A DNA stretch of 64,000 nt from Streptomyces rapamycinicus NRRL 5491 (GTDB taxonomy: Bacteria > Actinomycetota > Actinomycetes > Streptomycetales > Streptomycetaceae). Location of the stretch: NCBI RefSeq assembly GCF_024298965.1, contig NZ_CP085193.1:9486001-9550000 (forward strand). Reading direction: 5' to 3'. Below the pieces are notes generated by a model that was given only the letters and a program-made list of their open reading frames with translations, ran no database searches and was not told the origin of the DNA. Of this stretch, positions 27,823-39,000 are shown piece after piece (within the stretch, counting starts at the first letter, position 1; each line of letters starts with the position of its first letter). Both the position numbers and the translations under genes were made by a program.

Positions 27823-28899
27823 AATGCGGCCTCCTCGCTGTGCGGAATGCTGGCCTGTGACGGCGGAAGCGCCGACCCGCCGGTACTTCTCACCCACGCA
27901 CCCGGGTATCTGCTGCGCGTCGAACCCAGCAGCATCGACTTGGACGTGTTCACGCAGCGCACCGAACGAGGCCGTGCGCACGCCGCCGACGCCGACTGGG
28001 AATCCGCGCGCAAAGTGCTCCGCGAGGCGCTCGACGTCTGGCGCGGCCCGGTCCTCGCCGACCTGGCCGAGACGTGCACCGCGTGGCCCGAGGCCGCCGC
28101 GGTCCAGAACGCGTACGTCGTCGCCGTCGAGGAACTGTTCGATGCCGAACTCGCCTGCGGGCGGCACCGCGAGGTGATTGCGGAACTCGAACTGTTCGCC
28201 GCACGGGAACTGTCCCACGAACGCCTGGTGGCACAGCTGATGCTCGCGATGTACCGGTGCGGCCGGCAGTCGGACGCGCTCGACGTCTACCGCCGCGCCC
28301 GCCTGTCGCTGATCGAGGCCCACGGACTGGAGCCGAGCCGGGAACTCCAGGAGCTCCAACACCTGATTTTCAATCAGAACCTGCGACTGGACTGGCACGG
28401 CGGTGAGAGGCCCGCGCTCGGCGACAACGGCATCGTGGGACCCCCTGGCCGTCCGAGCGGCGCCGGCCGCCGCGCCGCCCGAGAATATGCCCGCCGAGCC
28501 CGCCGCCCGGAGCTCGTCCCGACGGACGGGTGCGACGTGCCGCTGCCCCAGGGGCGGTTGGCCACCGTGCTGGCCGTCGTCGGCGAGGTCAGGCCCGGGG
28601 CGGACGTCGCCGAGACGGCGTCCGCGTTCGACACGGTGGCAGCGACGGTGGACCGCGAGGTCAGCCTGTACGGCGGGGTGGTCATCAGCAGGATCGCGTC
28701 CGTGAGCTGGATCCTGTTCGACGACGCCGACCACGCCCCCGATCGCGCCGTCGAGGCCGCGTTGGCGATCCGTCCCGCGCTCGGGCGGGCCCGGTCCGTC
28801 CGCGACGCCGCTGACGGCGGGGTCCCGCCGGCGGTGGTCAAGGTCGCGGTCGTGTCCACCGACGCGATCCACAGCCACCGCCCCGGCGACGGCACGGCG
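27823..28899 (+). pseudogene. SARP-family regulator remnant, truncated at both ends
   Basis: This is closely related to the SARP gene at 7122-8795. Similarity starts at NAAS (against QNAASALRGILACDDGSADP) and runs through the BTAD domain (YLLRVEPSSIDLDVF, WRGPVLADL, LMLAMYRCGRQSDALDVY) into the cyclase-like part. It stops after VVKVAVVSTDAIHSHRPGDGT. The DNA-binding winged helix (about 75 residues) and the last ~130 residues are absent. The frame then runs antisense into a thioesterase fragment. Without a DNA-binding domain it cannot act as a SARP, although the remaining frame is open and an internal ATG at 27847 exists. Part of an inverted copy of the left end of the cluster. Confidence 0.85.
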
Positions 28900-29002
28900 C
28901 CGAGCCGCCCGCGTGCGGAAAGCACACCAGGCGGGCCGTGGCCGTGGGGGACGGGCGGTAGCGGCGGCACCACAGATCATCATCGACGGACAGTACGGAC
29001 AT
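28900..29002 (-). pseudogene. N-terminal fragment of a second type II thioesterase gene
   Basis: On the minus strand an ATG at 29002 opens MSVLSVDDDLWCRRYRPS, then ARLVCFPHAGGSA, clearly paralogous to the start of the thioesterase at 4480 (MSDLPVDDELWCRRYRPS). Only ~34 residues remain, and the catalytic Ser, Asp and His are absent. The fragment meets the 3' end of the SARP remnant head-on. Confidence 0.85.
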
Positions 29003-30035
29003 GCCACTCCAAGTGCTAGTAATAGCAGGATGTTGGGTGAGGGCATATGCCACGTGCCCCCATCGCTCGCACCTCATGCGCAACCGCCAACGCTGGATGC
29101 CGTAGCCCTCGATGTCGTGGTGCCGGGGACCGGGAACGAATCCGCGACCGGGCCCGGCCGTCGATCTCGGTGACACACCCGCGCTTGGTGACACACCCGC
29201 GTCGGATCCGGGCGAGTAGGCGGCTCGATCCCACGGACCGTCAGGGAACGACGGTCAGCCGTGCGCCGGAAGCGGCTGCGGCTTGCGCCTCGGCGGACAC
29301 CGGCACGGCGCCCAGCACCCCTGCCGGGCCCCGCTGTTGACGGGCGATCCGCCGCGATAACACGTGGAGAGCCGCACCGGTCCCGTCCTCCGGCGACCGC
29401 GCGTGCGCAGAGCTCGCGGACGAAGCCCGACGCGGCGCGGCGGCCTGGGCGCCGCCGAACCGGGAGATCGTCTCGGGGCGGCGCGTGAACCGCCGAATGG
29501 CGGGATTCCATCCACCGGGAACTCAGCACTTCCCGGGCGCTGACCGCCCCGATCCGCATGTCCGCCCACCTGGGCGTGCGCCGGCTGTCCGATTCGGCAT
29601 CCTGCCGGGATGACCTGGTTGCCTCCCGATGGGGCGCCTGGTGGAACGGCGTCATTTTCGGGCCGTTCGCCCACGTGGTGAGCTTTCACCTATGAGGGAC
29701 TGGAAGATCGGTCGGTGAGCCTGCCGCGTGTCTCGGGGGGCGAATTGCCGCGGCCGGGTCGGGGGCGACCGGTGCGCGGTGCGATCCCCGATGCGCCGAT
29801 CTGCCGCGCCGTCAGCGAGCACCCGGGGGGGCGGCACCAGGCACGCGGTCGACCCGGACGCCAAGGCTCGTGCTGACCGGTGCGAGTGGACCGCGGTACC
29901 GGGACCGGGCGCGGTGTGGTCAGCGTGCATGACACCACTGACCCGGGAAAAGAGGCGCCGCCACGGCGGACGGTACCGGCCGTAACAGGCTCACGGCCTT
30001 CTGAGAAGGCTCATTTCCTTCTTCGCGGGGGACGG
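29003..30035. other. 1-kb region upstream of the giant PKS without an intact gene
   Basis: No supported coding region. Contents: a small hairpin TGCTA/TAGCA at 29014-29027 just upstream of the thioesterase fragment; a direct repeat of GGTGACACACCCGCG (29169-29183 and 29187-29201, 18-bp period); a block at 29612-29690 similar to 9557-9640; and a small hairpin GCCTTC-TGA-GAAGGC at 29996-30010 ahead of the PKS start. It probably holds the promoter of the 30036 PKS operon. Confidence 0.55.
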
Positions 30036-33000
30036 ATGGACATGCCAGTTGCTGAACGACTTCCTGCGAGGGATGACGTGATCGCGGTCATCGGCATGTC
30101 ATGCCGTCTGCCCAAGGCACCGGACCTCGGTGCCTTCTGGCAGCTCCTCCGCAGCGGCGGCGACGCGATCACGCGAGTGCCGGCGGACCGGGAGCAGATC
30201 GGCCGGCCGCGGGCGGGCGAAGCCCTGCCCGGCACCTCCTTCGGCGGCTACCTGGAGAGCGTCGACCGCTTCGACGCCGAGTTCTTCGGCATCTCCCCCC
30301 GAGAAGCCACCGCGATGGATCCTCAGCAGCGGCTGGTGCTCGAACTGAGCTGGGAGGCGTTCGAGGACGTCGGCATCGTGCCGGGCACCGTCCGCGGCGA
30401 CCGGATCGGCGTCTTCGTTGGAGCGAACCGCGACGACTACGCCGCACTGCTGCGCGGGCGCGGCACGGACGCGACAACGGCGCACAGCAACACCGGCCTC
30501 CAGCGCGGCATGATCGCCAACCGGGTGTCCTACGCACTCGGACTGAGCGGTCCGAGCATGACGGTGGACACCGCCCAGTCGTCCTCGCTGGTCGCCGTCC
30601 ACCTGGCGTGCGAGAGCCTGCGCCACGGGGAGTGCACCAGCGCGCTGGTCGGCGGGGTCAAGCTCAGCATCAGCCAGGAGACGGCGGCCGAGGAAGCGAA
30701 GTTCGGCGGCCTCTCGCCGGACGGACGCTGCTTCACGTTCGACTCGCGCGCCAACGGCTACGCGCGCGGCGAGGGCGGCGGCGTGCTCGTCCTCAAGCCC
30801 CTGTCGAGCGCGTTGGCCGCCGGTGATCCCGTGTACTGCGTGATCCGCGGCAGCGCCGTCAACAGCGACGGCGCCAGCGACGGTCTCACCGTCCCGAGCA
30901 GCGCGGCGCAGGAAGCGGTCATCAGGCGCGCCCACCAGCTTGCGGGCCTTCAGCCGGCGGACGTGCAGTACGTCGAGCTGCACGGCACCGGGACCCGGGT
31001 CGGCGACCCGGTCGAGGCGGCGGCGCTCGGGGCCGCGCTGGGACGGGACCGCCGCGAGCACGGCCCGCTGGCCGTCGGCTCGGTCAAGACGAACATCGGC
31101 CACCTGGAGTCCGCGGCGGGAATCGCCGGTTTCCTCAAGGTCGCGTTGGCCATCCGCGGGCGCGAGATCCCGGCCAGCCTGAACTTCCGTGAGCCGAACC
31201 CGCAGATCCCGCTCGACGAGCTGAACCTGCGGGTCCAGACCCGGACCACGCCCTGGCCGCAGGCCGACCGGCCGCTCGTCGCCGGGGTCAGTTCCTTCGG
31301 GATGGGCGGCACCAACTGCCACGTGGTGGTCGGCGAGGCGCCCGTCCTCGAACGGTCGGCGACACCTGAGCCCGGGGCGGAGCCGGAGTCTGCCTCGGAG
31401 TCGGGGGTGGAGTCTGCGGGTCCGGTGGCGTGGGTGTTGTCGGCGCGTTCTGATGTGGCGTTGGCTGCGCAGGCGGGTCGGTTGGCGGAGTTCGTTGTGG
31501 CTCGTCCGGAGGTGTCGGTTCGGGATGTGGCGTTCTCGTTGGCCGCGACCCGGACGACGGGGTTTGCGCATCGCTTGGTGGTGGTGGGTGGGGGTCGTGA
31601 TCGGCTTTTGGAGGGTTTGAGGGCGGTGGCTGCTGCTGGTGTGGGTGGGGTGGTGCCGGGTGTGGTGTCCGGTGTTGCTGGTGGTGGTGGGGTTGCGGTG
31701 GTGTTTTCGGGTCAGGGTTCGCAGCGTGTGGGGATGGGTCTTGGGTTGTATGAGGTGTTTCCGGTGTTTGCTGAGGCGTTTGATGAGGTGTGTGGGGAGT
31801 TCGAGGGGTTGTTGCCGGGGTCTTTGCGTGAGGTGATCGCGGCTGGTGGTGCGGGGTTGGATCGGACGGTGTTTGCGCAGGCGGGGTTGTTCGCGGTGCA
31901 GGTGGGCTTGTTCCGGTTGTGGTCGTCGTGGGGTGTGGTGCCGCAGTGTGTGGCGGGTCATTCGATCGGTGAGGTGACGGCTGCGTATGTGGCGGGGGTG
32001 TGGGATCTGGCGGATGCGTGTGCGGTGGTGGCGGCGCGGGGTCGTCTGATGCAGGCGTTGCCGGCGGGTGGGGCGATGGCGGTGTTGGATGCGTCGTGGG
32101 CGCAGGCGGATGGGTTGGTTGCCGGGCGGTCGGGTGTGGCGGTTGCGGCGGTCAACGGTGTGCGTCAGACGGTGATTTCGGGTGTTGAGTCCGTGGTGGA
32201 GGAGTTGGCCGGGGTGTGGTGTGAGGGTGGTGGGAGGGCGCGTCGGCTGCGGGTGAGTCATGCGTTCCATTCGCCGTTGATGGATCCGATGTTGGAGGAG
32301 TTCGGGGCGGTTTTGGAGGGGGTGGTCTGTCGTGAGCCGCAGATTGCCATGGTGTTGGGGACGCCGGGTGCGGATGTGACGGATCCGGCGTATTGGGTGT
32401 CGCATGTGCGGGAGACGGTCCGCCACCACGATGTGGTGCAGGCGATACGGGCTCAGGGTGTCGAGGTCTTCGCCGAACTGGGCCCGGACGGTGCGCTGTC
32501 GGCGATGGACGACGATGGCAGCGCGATATGGATTCCGGCGCTGCGCGAGGGCCAGGACGAACCCGAGACCGCACTACGCGCGCTCGCCGGTCTCTACACA
32601 TCTGGTGTCGAGGTCGACTGGGCCGCGGTAACGGCTGCCGGCGCCAGCAAGGTCGCGCTGCCGACGTATCCGTTCCAGCACCAGCACTACTGGCCCGAGG
32701 CGGTGGCCGCCGTCGATCACGACGGCGACTTGACCGATGGTGCGTTCTGGCGGGCGATCGAGAGCAACGACGCCGAGGCGCTCGCCGGGGTACTCGGCCC
32801 GACCGCCGAGCGATCGGTGGTCGAATCGCTGCTGCAGGCGCTCTCCGGTCTGCGACAACGTCAGCGCGTTCGTGCGAAGTTCGACTCGCAGCTGTACCGC
32901 GTGGCGTGGGAACCGGTGACCGCGGACATGCGGCCGGCGGTCAGTGGCAGCTGGCTGGTCCTCGTCCCTCCGGGGTTCCCTGATGAGGGGGTTGCCGCCG

Positions 33001-36000
33001 AGGTGCTGGAGGCGTTGTCCGCCGGTGGCGGCGTGGTCCACCGTCTTCAGGCCGACCCGTCGCAGGTCGGTGCCTTGATGGCTGAGCGTTACCCCGAGGC
33101 CGTCGGCGTGGTCTCCTTCCTGCCCCCGGGAGAGCCGGTCGCCGACGGCGTCCCGGTGTGGAACGCCACGGTCGAGGCAGTACCCGCCGAGCCGGCCGAC
33201 CGGCCCGGCGACCCGCGGCAGTCCGTGATCTGGGACCGGCCGTCGATGGCGGGCGGCCGCGGCGGATGTCTTGACCTGCCCCGAACCTGGGACGCCACCA
33301 CCCGAGGCCTGCTGCGTGCCGTGCTCGGCGGCCAGTACAGCGAGGATCGGCTGGCACTGCGCACGGCGGGAGTGTTCGCCAGGAAGGTGCGCGTCGCACC
33401 CGTCGACGCCGACACGTCGCGGCCGCCGTGGCAGCCGAAGGGCAAGGTTCTGCTGGCCGGTGACGACAGCGGCCCGCTCGGCGCGGTACTCACCCGATGG
33501 CTGACCGCCGCGGGCGCCGAGGTCGTCCGGGGAACGGACCTGCCGCCGGACGCCGGCGCGGTCGTCTGCCTGCCGGACGACCAGGCCGGGGCACGGTCCA
33601 TCGAGGCGCTGCTCCACCTGCACGACCAGACGGTCGACCGCGAGCTGTCGGCGTTCGTCGTGATCTCCCATGCCGGCGCCCATCTCGGGATCGAGCAGGA
33701 CGCGGACAAGCGTGCCTACGGTGCCTTCGCCGATGCCCTGGTGAGCGTGCGCCGGGCAGCCGGCCGCGTGGCCACCTTCATCGCCTGGCACGGTGCCGGC
33801 ACCCGAGCCGTCGACGGCCTGCGTCACACCGATCCGGACGATCTGGCCGACGTACTTGCCTGGACCGTGGGACACGACCACGCATCCGTCGTCATCGCGG
33901 ACCTCACGGATGAGCTGCGCTCCACCATCCTGAGCGGATCACGTCATGAGGTGACGCCCGATCAGCACGAAGGCGCCCTGGCCATCGGCTCGTCGGGGGC
34001 GGACGGCGAACGTCAGCTCGCCCGTCTGGTCCTGACTCTTGCCGCCGAGGTACTCGGTCACGACGGGCCGCAGGACGTCGACGCCGACCGGAGCTTCCGC
34101 GAGCAGGGCTTCGACTCCTACAGCGCGGTCGACCTCCGCAACCGGTTGAAGTCCGCCACTGCACTGCAGTTGCCCCCCACCGTCCTGTTCGACCATCCGA
34201 CACCGACAGCGCTGGTGGCCTACCTGCGGTCGCAGCTGACCGGCGAGCGAGAGGTTCTGCGGGAAACGCCTGCCGCTGTTGCGCGGATGCAGGAACCGGT
34301 GGTGATCGTCGGAATGGGCTGCCGGTACCCCGGCGGGGTCGAGGACCCCGAGGGTTTCTGGCAGTTGATCGTCGCAGGGACCGACGCGATCTCGGAGTTC
34401 CCGACGAACCGGGGCTGGGACGTGGAGCGCTTGGACGGCGCCGATCCCGGTGCCGCGGGCGCGGCCTTCGCCCGGGTGGGTGGGTTCCTGGAGGGTGCCG
34501 GTGATTTCGATGCGGAGTTCTTCGGGATCAGTCCGCGTGAGGCGTTGGGGATGGACCCGCAGCAGCGACTGCTTTTGGAGACGTGTTGGGAGGCGCTGGA
34601 GGACGCGGGCATCACCCCGGGTTCACTGCGGGGCACCGACACGGGCGTCTACGCGGGCATCACCGCGCTGGGATACCGGGTCGGCGAGCCGGACGGCGCT
34701 GGCGGCTTCGGGATAACGGGGACCACGGCGAGTGTGGCGTCCGGCCGGGTGGCGTACGCGCTGGGCTTGCAGGGCCCTGCGGTGTCGATCGACACGGCGT
34801 GTTCCTCGTCGCTGACGGCGATTCACCTGGCGGCGCAGGCGCTGCGGTCCGGGGAATGCGGGATCGCGCTGGCCGGTGGCGTCACCGTGATGCCCAATCC
34901 GGAGATGTTCACGGAGTTCGCGCGGCAGCGGGGGTTGGCTGCCGATGGGCGGTGTAAGCCGTTCGCTGAGGCCGCTGATGGCACCGGGTGGGGCGAGGGC
35001 GTCGGTGTCCTGGTGTTGGAGCGGTTGTCGGATGCGCGTGAGCGTGGGCACCGGGTGTTGGCGGTGGTTGCGGGTAGTGCGGTGAACCAGGATGGTGCGA
35101 GTAATGGTTTGTCGGCGCCGAATGGTCCGTCGCAGCAGCGGGTGATTCGGGCGGCGTTGGCGAGTGCGGGGTTGCAGTCGGCTGACGTTGATGTGGTGGA
35201 GGCGCACGGTACCGGTACGGCGTTGGGTGACCCGATTGAGGCGCAGGCGCTGTTGGCGACTTATGGGCAGGGTCGGCCGGAGGGTCGGCCGTTGCTGTTG
35301 GGTTCGGTGAAGTCGAATATCGGTCACACGCAGGCGGCTGCTGGGGTGGCGGGTGTGATCAAGATGGTGCAGGCGATGCGGCACGGGATGCTGCCGCAGA
35401 CGTTGCACGTGGATGCCCCGTCCTCGCATGTGGACTGGTCGACCGGGGCGGTGGAGCTGCTCAGCACGGCGCGGGAGTGGCCGGCGGGTTCCGGTCCGCG
35501 ACGTGCGGGTGTCTCGGGCTTCGGGATCAGCGGCACCAACGTCCACGTCATCCTTGAGCAGCCTGCCCACGAGGAGTTGGAGCCGGTCTCGGAGTTGGGG
35601 CCGGTGTCTGCGGGTTCGGTGGCGTGGGTGGTGTCGGCGCGGTCGGGTGCGGCGTTGGCCGGGCAGGCGGGTCGGCTGGCGGAGTTCGTGGCGGCTCGTC
35701 CGGAGGTAGCGGCCAAGGATGTGGCGTTCTCGTTGGCCGCGACCCGGACGACGGGGTTTGCGCATCGCCTGGCGGTGATCGGTCAGGACCGTGAGCAGCT
35801 GCTGGAGAGCCTGGGCGCGGTCGCGGCGGGCCAGGAGGCTCCGGGTGTGGTGACTGGGAGTGTTGGTTCGGCGTCGGTGTCGCGGCCGGTGTTTGTGTTT
35901 GCGGGTCAGGGTGCGCAGTGGGTCGGGATGGGTCTGCAACTGTGGGATGAGGAGCCGGTGTTCGCGGCGGTGATGGAGCGCTGCGCGGCGGCCTTGGAGC

Positions 36001-39000
36001 CGTTCGTCGACTGGCAACTGCGTGATGTGTTGGGCGATGCGGAGTTGTTGGCGCGGGTGGATGTGGTTCAGCCGGCGTCGTGGGCGGTAGCGGTCAGCCT
36101 TGCCGGGCTCTGGCGGGCGTATGGAGTCGAACCCGCCGCGGTGGCGGGTCACAGTCAGGGTGAGATCGCTGCGGCGTGTGTCTCCGGAGGCCTGTCCTTG
36201 GAGGACGGTGCGCGGGTCGTCGCTTTGCGCAGCCGGGCGTTGGCGGGTCTGGCGGGTACGGGCGGGATGGTGTCGGTGCCCGCTGGTCTGGATGAGGTGG
36301 GGGAGTGGATCTCCCGCTGGGGTGAGGACCTGTCGGTCGCGGCGGTGAACGGCCCCCGGCAGGTCGTGGTGGCCGGTGCCGCCAGCGCGTGCGCGGAGTT
36401 CGTGGACGCCTACGGCGATCGCGGGGCGCGCCGCATCGCCGTGGACTACGCCTCGCACACGGCGCACGTCGAAGCCGTCCAGGACCGTTTGGCCGAGGAC
36501 CTGGCGGGGGTGTCCCCGGTTTCTGGTTCGGTGCCGTTCTACTCCACGCTTGAGGCGCGTGTGCTGGACACCGCCGAGTTGGACGGCGGGTACTGGTTCC
36601 GGAACCTGCGTGAGCCGGTGCGGTTCGGTGAGGTCATTGCCGGGCTGGCGGCGGAGGGTCACCGGGTGTTCGTGGAGGTCAGTCCGCATCCGGTGCTGGG
36701 CTTGGCGATCGTGCAGGCGGGTGAGGACCTGGTCGCGGCGGGCACGTTGCAGCGCGGCGATGGTGGCCATGCTCGATGGCTGACGGCGCTGGCCGGTGCG
36801 TACACGGCCGGTGTTGAAGTGGACTGGGCCGTGGTGACCGCCGATGAGGGTCGGGCGGTGAAGGTCGCGCTGCCGACGTATCCGTTCCAGCGCCAGCACT
36901 ACTGGCCGAAGGCTGTGGCCGGTCGCGGGGATGCTCCGTCGATCGGCTTGGAGCGGGCTGGACATCCGTTGTTGGCGGCTGCGGTGTGGCTGGCCGAGGG
37001 CGACGGGCTGGTGCTGACGGGTCGCCTGTCGCTGGCCGCTATGCCGTGGCTGGCCGACCACACCGTCCACGGCACCGTCCTGCTCGCCGGTACGGCCTTC
37101 GTGGACCTGGCGATCCACGCCGGAGATTTGGCCGGGTGCGGTGTCCTAGAGGAGTTGACGCTCCAGGAGCCGTTGCTTCTGCCTAGCTCCGGTGGCGTGC
37201 AGCTTCAGGTCCACGTCGGCGACAGCGACGACGACAGCACTCGCCGAACCGTCACCGTCTCCTCCCGTGAAGGGGAGGGCGAATGGGTCCGGCACGCGGT
37301 CGGCTTGCTGGCCCCGGCCGGCAGTGAGCCTGCCCCGGCCCCGCTGGATGTTTGGCCTCCGGTCGGCGCGGAGCTGGTTCCGGTCGATGACGCTTACGAG
37401 ATGCTCGCCGAGCGTGGTTACGGCTACGGGCCGGCGTTCCAGGGCCTGCGTCAGGTCTGGCGCGCCGGGGACACCGTCTACGCCGAGGTCGAGCTGCCCG
37501 AGGTCATCGACTCCGATGTGGCCGGGTTCGGTCTGCATCCCGCTCTGCTCGACGCTGCTCTGCATGGTCTGCTGGCCGTCGGCGCCAGCAGTGGCAGTGG
37601 CGGGACGGAGCTGCCGTTCGCATGGTCGGGGGTGCAACTGCTTGCGAGCGGTGCCCGCCAACTGCGAGTGGCGTTCGCTCCCGAGCCGGGTGGAGTCTCG
37701 GTCACCGCGTTCGACGGTGTGGGCGAACCCGTCTTGCGGGCACGGTCGTTGGCGATGCGTGAGGCTTCAGCTGGTCAGTTCGCTGGTTCCGGTCGGCAGG
37801 TTCGGCAGTCGCTGTTCACGGTGGACTGGGTTCCGCTGACGGCGCCTCAGCTCTCTGACGCCGTGGTGCGGTGGGTGCGGCATGGCGAGCCCGTGGTGGC
37901 GCCGGTTGTTGTTGCCGCGGTTCCGGCCGCTCTCTCCGGAGCTTCGGCGCCGCAGGCGGCTCAGCTGGCTGCCGCGACGGTGTTGGGTTGGGTGCAGCAG
38001 TGGCTGGCCGATCCCGAGACCGACGGTTCGCGGTTGGTGATCTGGACCCGGGGTGTGGCTGCCGGGCAGGATCTGGCGGGGGCTGCGGTGGTGGGCCTGG
38101 TTCGTTCTGCGCAGTCCGAGCACCCGGGCCGGCTGCTGCTGGTCGACGTCGACCCGGCGGCTGACTTGGACCCCGGTCGCGACGCTGACGTGGACACCGT
38201 CCTAGTCGTGGCGCTGGGTGCCGATGAGCCCGAGGTCCGCGTGCGTCCCGCTACTGACGGCGGGGGAGTCGCGGCGTTCGGTCGACGGCTGGTCCGGGCC
38301 GGAGCGTCCGGGGAACTGGTGTTGCCCGGTGGTACGGGCTGGCGAGTCGAGGTCACCCGGCCTGGCGACTTGAGCAGTACCGCTGTGATCGATGCTCCCG
38401 AGGCGGACGCGGCGCTTCTGGCGGGTCAGGTGCGGGTGGGGCTGCGTGCGGCGGGCGTGAACTTCCGCGACGTGGTCGCCGGTCTGGGAATGGTCTCCGA
38501 CGGCCGGGTCCTTGGCCTGGAGGCCGCTGGGGTCGTGCTGGAGACCGGTCCCGGGGTGGACGGTCTGACCGTCGGTCAGTCGGTGATGGGTTTGGTGACG
38601 GGTTGGGGTCCGGTCGGGGTTGTCGACAGTCGGCTGCTTGCCCCGATCCCGCAGGGTTGGTCGTTCCAGCAGGCCGCAGCGGTGCCGGTGACATTTCTGA
38701 CGGCGTTCTACGGGCTGCGGGATCTGGCCCAGGCCCAGCCCGGCCAGCGGGTCCTCATCCATGCCGGGACCGGTGGTGTGGGCACGGCGGCGGTGCAGCT
38801 GGCCAAGGAATGGGGGCTTGAGGTTTTCGCGACCGCGAGTCCGGCCAAGCAGCACGCGCTGCGCGCGATGGGTGTGGAGGAGAGCCACATCGCCTCGACC
38901 CGTGATCTCGCTTTCTGTGAGCGGTTCCTGGCCGTGACCGGTGGCGAGGGCATGGACGTGGTGGTCAACGCGCTGGCCGGGGAGTTCACGGATGCGTCGC

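Noticed and set aside
29880..30035. Upstream GTG start for the giant PKS at 29880
   Set aside because: The added 52 residues show no homology. The ATG at 30036 has a purine-rich site and begins directly before the KS domain.
30567..30584. Loading KS with Gln for Cys read as an inactivating mutation
   Set aside because: Gln at this position is the established KSQ decarboxylase type and fits a first module with a malonyl AT.
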